A DNA stretch of 64,000 nucleotides from Palsa-870 sp039935415 (GTDB lineage Bacteria; Chloroflexota; Dormibacteria; Dormibacterales; Dormibacteraceae), in NCBI GenBank assembly GCA_039935415.1, contig JBDTKH010000035.1:10407-74406 (forward strand), written 5' to 3'. Positions 57,586 through 64,000 of this stretch are shown in pieces. Each line of letters opens with the position of its first letter. Position 1 is the first letter of the stretch. The notes beneath the pieces are model-generated. The model had not been told where the DNA came from, did not search any database, and saw only the letters and a list, made by a program, of their open reading frames with translations. Position numbers and translations under genes: made by a program.

Positions 57586-59829
57586 CTAGTCAACCGTCAC
57601 CGTGAAATTCTTCCCCTCCCGGCCCGTCACGTAGTGCGCGGTCCAGGAGAAGTCGGAGCCTCGCGGCATCTTGTTGCACGGGATCTCGGCGACCCAGACG
57701 CCCAGCGTCGTGTCAAGGGCCTCGACCTCCTCGAAGGTCTGCCACTCGTCGAAGGTGTAGTGGACCGCCCCGGGACGCGGCAGCTGTACGCGCAGCCGCC
57801 GTCCGGCGACGATGCGAGTGATCTGGTGCTTGTGCGACCAGACGAAAGCCGGCTCCTGGGCGTGACCCTCCGTGTAGCGCCGGCGTGCCGGCATTACGAT
57901 GTCCGGGAAACCCGCGAGCGCGATGGTGACGAGCAGCTCGAGGTATTCCGCGTGCGCCCACCCGAGCGGCGTGGCCGAACCGTTGGGCTGACCGAACTGC
58001 AGGCCGCGGCTCGGGATGTCCGCCGCGTCCCAGACCTGCTCGGGGAGCATCAATCCCTGGCCGGCGAACCCCTCGAGCGTGCGCACGAGCTCGGCGGCTG
58101 GCAGGCCCATCGAGAAGAAGTGGCGCGCGCGCTCGCCGGTCAGCACAGGCCACGGCCGCCCTTTGCCGCTACCGTCCCACGGCGATCCGTCGTCATGCTC
58201 GCCGTACACGTCGCCGACGTAGCGGCGCCAGCTGGGCCCGGCGGGCAGGCTCGCCTTCAGCGATGTGTCCACGCTCTGCAGGCTACGGAGGATCCTCTCG
58301 TCCTTCGGGCGCCGAAGGCCGTAGCGGACGAGCTCCAGGAACTCAGGAGCGACGGCGCCTTCGGTCGGGCGATGGTCGGGGTCGCCCGCGAGGCGCACGT
58401 ACTGGCCTGCGGCGGTTGAACACCACGTCTCGACGCGGTCATTCCAGTAGTCCGCGACGGCGCGCAGGTGACCCGCGGCGACCTGCTCGCCCGCCTCGTT
58501 GGCAAACTCCGACGACACGATGAGGGCCGCGATGCACGCCGCGAGGGTCGAGGGGGAAAGGCCGCCGAGGTCTTCCCAACGGTCGAGCTGCGTGAGCGGT
58601 CCTTCGCGGATGATGAACTGCGCGGCGGGCCGGACCATGACCGGGTAGGGGTCGTGGTCGAGGCAGTTCGCGATGCCCAGCCGCCAGGCGAGAAGGATCG
58701 GCAGCGCGACCTGGTCCAGCTCCGTCGAGGTCCAGTGCGGAGTTCCGTCGAGAAACCAGTTCTGGTACCAGCCACCGTCAGGTCTCTGTCGAGACTGCAG
58801 GTGGCGGAACGCGCGCAGCGCCGCGGCGCTGTCACCGGCATCGAGCAGCGCGGTTGCCATGCGGCAGAGGTCGCGCGGCCACACCAGGTTGTAGACGTGG
58901 TTGCCGTCGTGGTTGGTCTCGCCCCAAGGGGCGCACGGTGCGGCGACGTACGCGCCGGCGTGTGACTTGTCTTCGAGGCAGCGGATCACAGTCAGCGATG
59001 CACGCGCGAGCATGCCCTCGTCGCCGCTGACCTTCGCCAACGCTTGCGGCATATCCGGCTGCGCCCGCCACGCGCGTTCAAACGCCTGGCGGATGGTGCT
59101 CGCGCCTTTTTGCAAAGCCTGTCGGGCGACCTCCTCGGCCTCCGAGCGGGTATGAGCGAAGCCGATCGCGATCTGGAAGGAACCAGCGCGAATGCCGATC
59201 TCCGCCCCGACCGCGACGTTTCCGGGACCGGCCCGCTCGTAGGCGTTGGTCAGGTAGCCGTCACCGTCGTGAAGGTCGACCTGCAGGTCGGAGCTCCGAT
59301 AGAAACCGGCCGTGCCGCGGCTGAAAGGGCCGACGATGCAGATCCACACGTCCTGCTGACGCATGAGCAGCGCCGGCGGGCTGGTGTCGAGGACCTGGCC
59401 GAAGTTGCCCTCGGTGCCCGGCTGCCAGTGCGCGGACGCCTGCATGTACAGGCGGACGTCGGGAAGTTCGGGCGTGAACGTCGCGGCGATCAGGAGGGTG
59501 TTTTCCTCTGGGTCGGTGAAGAACTCCTTGGTCAGGCGGTATTCAGGGTGGGTGCTGTCGACGGTGAACGCCGGCACGCCGGGGCTGAGCCACGTGACCT
59601 GGTGCTGGCCGTCCATCGCATCGTCGACGGGAGGCGCGCCGCCCGCCGAGGCGAAGAAGCGGAGCTCGTGTAGCGCGACGCGGTCGAGAAACGGAAAGAA
59701 GACCTCGCTCAGCGAGCCTTCCGCGAGCGTGTACCAGAGCTTGCTCTTCGGACCGGGCGCTGCTCCAAAGGCCATCTTGCGCCCAGGACCCCACATGGGC
59801 GGCGCGCCTGGTCCTCCTGGAGCCTCCAT
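57586..59829 (-). CDS. GH15 glucoamylase/glucodextranase-like enzyme
   Basis: 747 residues. The N-terminal beta domain (to ~270) is followed by the (alpha/alpha)6 barrel: HDGNHVYNLVWPRDLCRMATALLDAGD (catalytic-pocket WPRD), GGWYQNWFLDGTPHWTSTELDQVALPILLAWRLG, and the late acid region RPWPVLTGERARHFFS. GLQFGQPNGSATPLGWAHAEYLELLVTIA completes the core; a C-terminal Ig-like segment ends in NFTVTVD. No signal peptide is seen, so it is cytoplasmic. It releases glucose from alpha-glucans, complementing glgP. Confidence 0.9.
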   Translation of the reverse strand: MEAPGGPGAPPMWGPGRKMAFGAAPGPKSKLWYTLAEGSLSEVFFPFLDRVALHELRFFASAGGAPPVDDAMDGQHQVTWLSPGVPAFTVDSTHPEYRLTKEFFTDPEENTLLIAATFTPELPDVRLYMQASAHWQPGTEGNFGQVLDTSPPALLMRQQDVWICIVGPFSRGTAGFYRSSDLQVDLHDGDGYLTNAYERAGPGNVAVGAEIGIRAGSFQIAIGFAHTRSEAEEVARQALQKGASTIRQAFERAWRAQPDMPQALAKVSGDEGMLARASLTVIRCLEDKSHAGAYVAAPCAPWGETNHDGNHVYNLVWPRDLCRMATALLDAGDSAAALRAFRHLQSRQRPDGGWYQNWFLDGTPHWTSTELDQVALPILLAWRLGIANCLDHDPYPVMVRPAAQFIIREGPLTQLDRWEDLGGLSPSTLAACIAALIVSSEFANEAGEQVAAGHLRAVADYWNDRVETWCSTAAGQYVRLAGDPDHRPTEGAVAPEFLELVRYGLRRPKDERILRSLQSVDTSLKASLPAGPSWRRYVGDVYGEHDDGSPWDGSGKGRPWPVLTGERARHFFSMGLPAAELVRTLEGFAGQGLMLPEQVWDAADIPSRGLQFGQPNGSATPLGWAHAEYLELLVTIALAGFPDIVMPARRRYTEGHAQEPAFVWSHKHQITRIVAGRRLRVQLPRPGAVHYTFDEWQTFEEVEALDTTLGVWVAEIPCNKMPRGSDFSWTAHYVTGREGKNFTVTVD

Positions 59830-59891
59830 CGGGGGTTAAGTATGGAGAGCGGTTGGGGCGGATAGAATCGAGCGACCGTCCGGGACTCCCC

Positions 59892-59981
59892 GGGGAGGTG
59901 GCTGAGTGGCCGAAAGCACCCGCCTGCTAAGCGGGTAGGGGGTGTAAAGCTCCCTCGAGGGTTCGAATCCCTCCCTTCCCG
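59892..59981 (+). tRNA. tRNA-Ser(GCT)
   Basis: 90-nt class II tRNA. Acceptor GGGGAGG with CCTTCCC (one G-U pair), anticodon stem CCCGC-CTGCTAA-GCGGG with GCT at 59926-59928, a variable arm AGGGGGTGTAAAGCTCCCTC, and T-arm GAGGG-TTCGAAT-CCCTC. Discriminator G; CCA is not encoded. The last 24 bp are the left att copy of the downstream element. Confidence 0.95.
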
Positions 59982-60901
59982 CTCCCATAATCTGATCGCA
60001 TCGCACCTGGGCCACCACCACGGAGGCTCCGCGCGGTCTGCGCGTCCTCAGGCAGTGGGCCTTCCCACGGGTCAACATCGGTGAACACTCCGTTTTGCAC
60101 GTAGTCCAGCGCGGTGTTGATCAGCTGGTGGACACGGCGCACCCGATCTGCGCGGGCCACGAACCTGTAGACCCCACGGTTGCGAATCTCGATGCGCTCA
60201 AACAACGCGCTCAACACGGCGTGCCTCACCGTGACGTCACCCTGCTCCCACTGCTGTCCGAGCGTGACGAGTTCGGCTGGAGCGGGCAGCGGTGCAGCCT
60301 CTGACTGACGATCCTCGATCTGGCGCTGCACCACCGTGCGCTTTGCCACGTACTCATCGCGTGTCCAGTCACCATCGCTGTACTGCTCCTTGAGCCGGGT
60401 GAGCTTAGCCTCCAGCTTGGTGATCGCAGCGGCAGCGGTTTCGCGGGTGATCGTGGGGTTGAATGTCGGTATCCCGTGCAGGAAGTCTCCGAACACAGAG
60501 TCAAGCACCGGCAGCAAATCCCGCTCCAACAGCGCGTGCTTCCCCATCTCGCACGGCTCCAAGCCCAGGTGGGACGCGCACCGATACATCGCAGTGCCGT
60601 GGCTCTGCGCCGCGTTGAACCTCTTGCCACAGGCGGTGCAGTAGAGCAAGCCACGGAACACGTATGGCCGCGTCACGGTGCCGTAACCCGGCCTGAAGCT
60701 AATCCCTGGTGCCCGAGACTTGAGCCGATCCTGCACCCGAGCGAACAGCGCGGCATCCACCAGTGGTTCCCATCGTGCCGTCGCAAGCTCACCCTTCCGG
60801 GCTGCGCGTCCGGCTGTGTAAATCTCACCCTTGTAGGCCGGGTTGGCGAGGATGCCGGTGATGATGTCTGGACACCCAGTCCAGCCGGGAAGCCCAAAGC
60901 C
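59927..60901 (-). pseudogene. Large serine recombinase lacking its N-terminal catalytic domain
   Basis: The open frame starts just after 60901 and reads from the middle of the Recombinase domain (DIITGILANPAYKGEIYTAG near 60870-60810), through RWEPLVDAALFARVQDRL, a zinc ribbon (GLLYCTACGKRFNAA...YRCAS...CEMG), and a coiled coil (AAITKLEAKLTRLKEQYSDGD), to the end. The ~150-residue Ser-containing resolvase domain is missing and no homologous sequence lies upstream, so it cannot catalyse integration alone. The last 20 codons cross the att core into the tRNA and end at 59927. A GTG at 60760 could give a 277-residue partial protein. Confidence 0.8.
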
Positions 60902-61092
60902 TCATCGACAAAGTGAGGGGCCAGGTGTCCACCTATGTCGTCGTGGCTGGACAACGAGTGCAGGCCACTCGATCAGGCGAGAAGCCAGCAATCAAGCCGG
61001 ACACCATCGTTCCGAACGTGCAGGACAGGCCAGCGCTCAAGTTTGAAAACTTGATCAGCAAGACGCGTCAGAAATCCAACACAAGGAGGTAA
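60865..61092 (+). pseudogene. 3' part of an unrecognised gene truncated at the recombinase junction
   Basis: After a TGA at 60862-60864 the plus strand is open to TAA 61092 and has natural protein character: LDTQSSREAQSLIDKVRGQV, then VPNVQDRPALKFENLISKTR. No start codon is available before the truncated sequence. The end carries AGGAGG for the next gene. It probably lost its 5' part in the same event that cut the recombinase, at 60865-60901. Family not recognised. Confidence 0.5.
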
Positions 61093-61097
61093 CCCTA

Positions 61098-61292
61098 ATG
61101 GCACTCAAATCTTCTTCAGCACCCAAGAACGGTGCGCCATCAGCCACGCAGCGCACAGACGGATTCTTGAAGGTTCCATCAGTTGCGACCGCGCAGAAAG
61201 GCGCGACCGTCAACCCAAACTCGTTGACTGAGACCACCCCGAAGGCACCCACGAACTGGGTCAGCGACAAGCCAAACCTTCCGAGCAAGTAA
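61098..61292 (+). CDS. Small uncharacterised phage-like protein
   Basis: 64 residues, low-complexity Ser/Thr/Pro/Lys-rich (MALKSSSAPKNGAPSATQR... ending NWVSDKPNLPSK). A perfect AGGAGG lies 8 nt before the ATG, and codon use is natural. The family is not recognised; likely a small structural or disordered accessory protein of the element. A hairpin (CGCTGGCT/AGCCAGCG, 61324-61342) follows. Confidence 0.6.
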   Translation: MALKSSSAPKNGAPSATQRTDGFLKVPSVATAQKGATVNPNSLTETTPKAPTNWVSDKPNLPSK

Positions 61293-61440
61293 ACAGGCCG
61301 GAATCGCAAGCTAGGCATGCTCTCGCTGGCTAGGAGCCAGCGCAACGCGCGGGTCTGACTCCGCGTCAACCAGACCAGTAGAATCAGCGACGGCTTCAAG
61401 CTTGGTCATAACAGGCTTGGGGCCGTTTTGCTGTCTAATG

Positions 61441-61477
61441 CAAGACACCCGGCTCCACGTTGAAACCGGGTGTCTTG
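61441..61477. terminator. Bidirectional stem-loop in the integrated element
   Basis: CAAGACACCCGG (61441-61452) and CCGGGTGTCTTG (61466-61477) form a perfect 12-bp stem with a 13-nt loop. It lies between the ends of the 61098 gene and the minus-strand 61494 gene. No clear T-run on either side. Confidence 0.6.
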
Positions 61478-61493
61478 GGGCAGGAGGGGATGC

Positions 61494-62067
61494 TTACTTC
61501 TTGGCTGCCTTCTTTGTGGCCTTCTTGACTGCCGGCGCCACTGAGACGGCTGGCGCGGTGGTGGTCGCAGCCTTCTTGGCATCGCGCAGAATCTTCTCGT
61601 CAGCGCGGCACATGTAGTACCGGCCATCCTTTTTGTTGGACTTGTCGCTGGCGAAGTCATCAAGGGGCAAATCCTTGCCGCACTTGGGGCAGTGCTTGAG
61701 GTCTGACGCGGTGACCGGCGGCGCGAGCGTGAGCACCGGTGCGGTGGCCTTCTTGCTGGCCTTCTTGGCAGCGGCGAGCTTGACCGGCTTGGCCCTCCAC
61801 AAGGTTGAGTGCAGCCGGGATCTTCTTGGCCTTCTTGGCGGCAGGGATCGTGTCAGCGATCTGCTCAGCGTCGAGTGCCTTCGCGGCTGCATCCTTCGCG
61901 GCGATCTCCGCGCGTGCCTTGGCCAGCTTCTCGTTGCGCTCTGCTTCCATCTTCGACATCAACCTTGTGCCTCCTGAACCGGCTGGGACGGCGACAACAC
62001 CTAGCTGGGCCTGCATCTCTGCGGCCATTCGCTGGCCCTTGGTGATCTGCGTTCCTGCTGCGCTCAT
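61494..62067 (-). pseudogene. Lys/Ala-rich phage-like protein with C4 zinc motif, split by a frameshift
   Basis: From ATG 62067 (AAGGAG 8 nt before) the frame reads MSAAGTQITKGQRMAAEMQA through AEQIADTIPAAKKAKKIPAALNLVEG. A neighbouring frame then continues the same style: KPVKLAAAKKASKKATAPV, KHCPKCGKDLPLDDFASDKSNKKDGRYYMCR, and a Lys-rich end at 61494. The join is near 61795-61805 and needs a +1 shift (LNLV to WRAKPV). The CPKCGKDL...YMC set suggests one zinc site. Either a mutation/sequencing error or recoding. Confidence 0.6.
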
Positions 62068-62134
62068 CTGAACTGCTCCTTGCGTGAGTGCGGTCATAAC
62101 GCACTGCGTCAATCATCTGGAGCCGGGCGCAGAA

Positions 62135-62166
62135 AAGGCAAACGGCCCACTCACACGCGGGCCGTT
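62135..62166 (-). terminator. Terminator for minus-strand genes in the element
   Basis: AACGGCCC (62141-62148) and GGGCCGTT (62159-62166) form an 8-bp stem. Read on the minus strand it is followed by TGCCTTTTCTG, a short T-rich stretch, as expected for an intrinsic terminator of the genes at 62358-63034. Confidence 0.6.
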
Positions 62167-62197
62167 ACAAATAGTTAACAGCGGTAAATTCTTGGGC

Positions 62198-62317
62198 CTA
62201 CTTCCAGAGCCGTCCCCAGAATCCAAGACGGCTGAGCGCGCGACCCACTGCGACGTTCTTGACCCGGCGCACGATGCGCTTCGGATGCCCAGAGGCCACT
62301 GCCCGATGCAGTAGCAC
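62198..62317 (-). CDS. Possible 39-residue basic protein of the element
   Basis: Starts at GTG 62317: MLLHRAVASGHPKRIVRRVK, then NVAVGRALSRLGFWGRLWK. The amphipathic basic end and aromatic residues give it natural protein style compared with other frames. It lacks a good ribosome-binding site. Weak call. Confidence 0.35.
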   Translation of the reverse strand: MLLHRAVASGHPKRIVRRVKNVAVGRALSRLGFWGRLWK

Positions 62318-62357
62318 TCAGGCGCGCGAGTTTGAACAGCGTGTGACGTGAGCTTCA

Positions 62358-62510
62358 TCACGATCTCCGAGCTTGGCGGGCACCCCAGATAGCACCACCT
62401 GCGATTGCTACGGCCAAAGCAGGGATGCGCCAATCCAGCGAGATGACAGAGGAGGCAGCCGCGATGGCTGCCCCCATGCCGATTCCCACGATGAACAAGA
62501 CGGCGCGCAT
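62358..62510 (-). CDS. Small two-helix membrane protein of the element
   Basis: 50 residues: MRAVLFIVGIGMGAAIAAAS, then ALAVAIAGGAIWGARQARRS. Two hydrophobic stretches with a basic end. It starts 2 bp after the stop of the secreted-protein gene, so it is in the same operon. Family unknown; a small membrane partner for the secreted protein is possible. Confidence 0.6.
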   Translation of the reverse strand: MRAVLFIVGIGMGAAIAAASSVISLDWRIPALAVAIAGGAIWGARQARRS

Positions 62511-62512
62511 GA

Positions 62513-63034
62513 CTACGGGGTTGAAAGCGTGAAGGTGAAGAGTGCCCCTGAGCAGGCGTTCTGCGGCACACCGAGATTGACCCACGTGATGGTAGCGATA
62601 CCGCCAGAGACACCACCGGCCGTGACGTTCGGGTTGTTCACGTTGATCGTCGGCATCGTGAATGAGCCGGGAAGGGTGGCCATGTCGCACCCCGACTTGT
62701 TGCTGATCCAGCTGGTGAGGTTGATGGTCGTGACATCGGCCGGACAACCAGCGGTGCAGGTGATGAGGGTGGAGAAGCTGACGGTGCCTCCTGGCGCGAG
62801 GTTTGTGCTCGATGGCCCTGCGTAGGTCAGGCCACCGTTGGCGGCGATGGTGACGACTGAGCTTGGGCTGGCCGCCGCATTTGTGACGACCGTGCCCGAA
62901 CCCGTGGCGCTGTAGAACGCGAGTGCGGTTGCTACCGGCAGCACGAACATGGCGATGGCAACGGCGATACCGAATGAACGCTTGCGGCCGATGTGACCAC
63001 GCGCGACAACACGACTGAGGATGGAACGAAACAC
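62513..63034 (-). CDS. Secreted or surface protein with Gly/Thr-rich beta domain
   Basis: 173 residues. The N-terminus has a basic stretch (MFRSILSRVVARGHIGRKRS), then a hydrophobic signal segment (FGIAVAIAMFVLPVATALAF). The mature part is beta-rich (VVTIAANGGLTYAGPSS; TAGCPADVTTINLTSWIS) with four cysteines (TCTAGC, GCDM, QNAC), possibly two disulphides. The GTG start follows AAGGAGG. It looks like an exported surface or fibre-like subunit. No exact family is recognised; the composition is unlike typical phage structural proteins. Confidence 0.7.
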   Translation of the reverse strand: MFRSILSRVVARGHIGRKRSFGIAVAIAMFVLPVATALAFYSATGSGTVVTNAAASPSSVVTIAANGGLTYAGPSSTNLAPGGTVSFSTLITCTAGCPADVTTINLTSWISNKSGCDMATLPGSFTMPTINVNNPNVTAGGVSGGIATITWVNLGVPQNACSGALFTFTLSTP

Positions 63035-63263
63035 TTGCTGACCTCCTTGGTCATGAAAAGCGGCTCAGCCGGGATATCACCGGCCTGAGCCTTGACGCGG
63101 AAGTCTATGACCTAGATGACAGCAGCGGTATCACCAAAGTTGACAGCGGCGATGGGGTTTGTTACGCTTCGCGGTTATGAAGAAACGAGTGCCCATGCGA
63201 GTCATAAGGGTCACCCTGCAAGACGAACTAAGACACAAGCCCAAGCCGCTCCGGAGATCGCCT

Positions 63264-63668
63264 TCACCCACCCGCACCGACGGGCAGAACCTGGATTTGC
63301 GTCCAGAAGTCACCAGCACCAGCGCAAGGGATTTGATCAGTCGCTTTTCCAACATTGGGGTCTAAGCGCGTGACCACCCGAACACCGTCGCTGTTGTTGG
63401 TCATGTCGCAGATCACTCCCCCAAGCGGCTCGGCTCCAATCTGAACGGGCGTGAACCCCGCTTGCAGCGCTCTAAGGCAGATATCGGGTGCGCCCTTCTC
63501 GTAAATGGTGACGTTGGTTCGTGCGTCCAGGCTCCATAGGACACAGTGGGTGGGACCGACTGGAGGCGTGGCAGGGTTTGGGATCAGATGGACGGCGACG
63601 ATCACGATTCCCAGCGCGAATACGAAACCCAGGACAAAGTTGAGCCAGCCGCGCCGAACGGTGTTCAT
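63264..63668 (-). CDS. Membrane-anchored uncharacterised protein of the element
   Basis: 134 residues. A single N-terminal membrane helix (WLNFVLGFVFALGIVIVAVHLI) is followed by an extracytoplasmic domain with four cysteines (THCVLW, DICLRA, VICDMT, IPCAGAG). The gene has an ATG at 63668, with a TTG three bases upstream. It could be an exported partner of the 62513 protein. Family unknown. The region 63035-63263 contains no supported gene. Confidence 0.6.
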   Translation of the reverse strand: MNTVRRGWLNFVLGFVFALGIVIVAVHLIPNPATPPVGPTHCVLWSLDARTNVTIYEKGAPDICLRALQAGFTPVQIGAEPLGGVICDMTNNSDGVRVVTRLDPNVGKATDQIPCAGAGDFWTQIQVLPVGAGG

Positions 63669-63850
63669 CAATGAGAGGACTCCATTGTGTCCGATTGGCT
63701 CAATTTTCTCCTCAGCCGCCTGGCGAGTGAGGGCGGGTAAAAGGCGGCTAGGGGAATCAGCAGGTAGCGCGCAGGGTCAAGGCTTGGCCAGCCGCCCGGA
63801 TCACAGGCTGGTTGTGTAGAGGGTGATCCGCTCGGCCCGGTTATGGGATC

Positions 63851-63874
63851 GGGTTCGAATCCCTCCCTTCCCGC
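63851..63874. repeat. Right att copy (attR) of the tRNA-Ser element
   Basis: Exact 24-bp copy of 59959-59982. Flanking bases differ on both sides (ATC before, CATTGT after). It does not form a tRNA: only the T-arm half is present. Confidence 0.9.
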
Positions 63875-63886
63875 CATTGTCCTGTC

Positions 63887-64000
63887 TCAGGACATCGAGG
63901 ACACCTGTTGCAAGACATTGTGCACAGGCCAGCGGCCACCGAGGGGCTGGTAATTACGTGTCGGGTCGAGGGTGAGGGCGCGTAGCAACTCGCCTTGCTC
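63887..64000 (-). CDS. 3' end of an IS481-like transposase (cut by window edge)
   Basis: The minus strand enters at the window edge and reads EQGELLRALTLDPTRNYQPL, then GGRWPVHNVLQQVSSMS with TGA at 63887-63889. The LTLDPTRNYQP ending is typical of IS481-family transposases. TGTCCTG TCT CAGGACA (63879-63895), overlapping the stop, is an inverted repeat of the style found at the tips of these elements. The upstream part is outside the window. Confidence 0.55.
   Translation of the reverse strand, partial: EQGELLRALTLDPTRNYQPLGGRWPVHNVLQQVSSMS

Larger units (their letters stand above)
59959..63874. mobile_element. Integrated element at tRNA-Ser(GCT), bounded by a 24-bp att repeat
   Basis: GGGTTCGAATCCCTCCCTTC then CCGC at 59959-59982 (tRNA T-arm and 3' end) is repeated exactly at 63851-63874. 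Between lie a serine recombinase, two small plus-strand frames, a minus-strand gene set with short phage-like proteins and several hairpins; no chromosomal genes. About 3.9 kb. This is the structure of a small integrative element or satellite. It is probably defective, because the recombinase lacks its N-terminal catalytic domain. Confidence 0.85.

Noticed and set aside
61321..61390. tRNA-like arrangement of hairpins (CGCTGGCT/AGCCAGCG, then a GC-rich arm)
   Set aside because: No acceptor stem can be formed, and the putative anticodon loop has the wrong size and lacks U33. The first hairpin is better explained as a terminator.
63159..63365. Plus-strand 68-codon frame in the integrated element
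   Set aside because: It overlaps the 3' end of the better-supported minus-strand membrane protein and has no ribosome-binding site.
63780..63874. tRNA gene at the right end of the element
   Set aside because: Only the T-arm and acceptor 3' half are present. It is the att copy, not a tRNA.

Overview
This is a GC-rich bacterial chromosome segment. Several traits suggest an uncultured soil lineage near Dormibacterota, Chloroflexota or Actinobacteriota; this placement is inference only. The traits are an SOS mutasome of the ImuA/ImuB/DnaE2 type with CGAAC-N4-GTTCG LexA boxes, a GH57-GT5 alpha-glucan fusion enzyme, two GT87 membrane glycosyltransferases, a Tad pilus operon, many GTG/TTG starts, 4-nt gene overlaps and at least one likely leaderless mRNA.

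Layout. 1-2.3 kb: membrane protein, dienelactone-hydrolase-like protein, esterase remnant and transglutaminase-like protein. 2.35-7.3 kb: RNase P RNA, then a leftward operon of acyl-CoA carboxylase beta subunit, BKACE enzyme, biotin carrier, zinc-ribbon protein and RNase H. 7.5-9.8 kb: ETF alpha/beta and a MobA-like protein, divergent from an amidohydrolase. 10.6-15.4 kb: leftward Tad pilus operon. 16.4-19.9 kb: acyl-CoA synthetase, a DsrE-family gene with an in-frame UGA plus a SECIS-like hairpin, and an MFS transporter. 20-25.4 kb: PadR/HAAS pair, two GT87 proteins, and a vapBC pair next to tRNA-Gly. 25.5-40.1 kb: carbohydrate block with a nucleotidyltransferase-phosphomutase fusion, a long rod-shaped RNA ahead of alpha-glucan phosphorylase, the GH57-GT5 fusion, GH57, GT4, an inositol-monophosphatase-like protein and two alpha/beta hydrolases. 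40.3-41.0 kb: tandem units encoding tiny Lys/Ala-rich peptides. 41.1-48.2 kb: SOS block of imuA, imuB, DUF6504, a double nuclease-like protein, a decayed HNH gene behind a second LexA promoter, and dnaE2. 48.3-59.8 kb: DUF1003, two polytopic glycosyltransferase-like proteins, a PH-like membrane protein, glpK, larE, a MoeB/ThiF protein, an unknown protein and a GH15 glucoamylase.

59.9-63.9 kb: tRNA-Ser(GCT) carries a 3.9-kb integrated element bounded by a 24-bp direct repeat of the tRNA 3' end. It holds a serine recombinase lacking its catalytic domain, a frameshifted gene and small phage-like genes. The window ends in a partial IS481-like transposase.

How the genes fit together. The carbohydrate block suggests synthesis and turnover of an intracellular alpha-glucan: GT5 synthase plus GH57 branching, phosphorylase, GH57 and GH15. 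A phosphomutase/nucleotidyltransferase fusion supplies sugar phosphates and nucleotide sugars. ETF, carboxylase, BKACE and acyl-CoA synthetase point to acyl-CoA metabolism. The SOS block is a mutagenic translesion system. The strongest unusual signals are the probable selenocysteine codon in the DsrE-like gene, the 6S-like rod RNA before glgP, the duplicated nuclease-like protein in the mutasome, and a recombinase whose C-terminus depends on whether its element is integrated.
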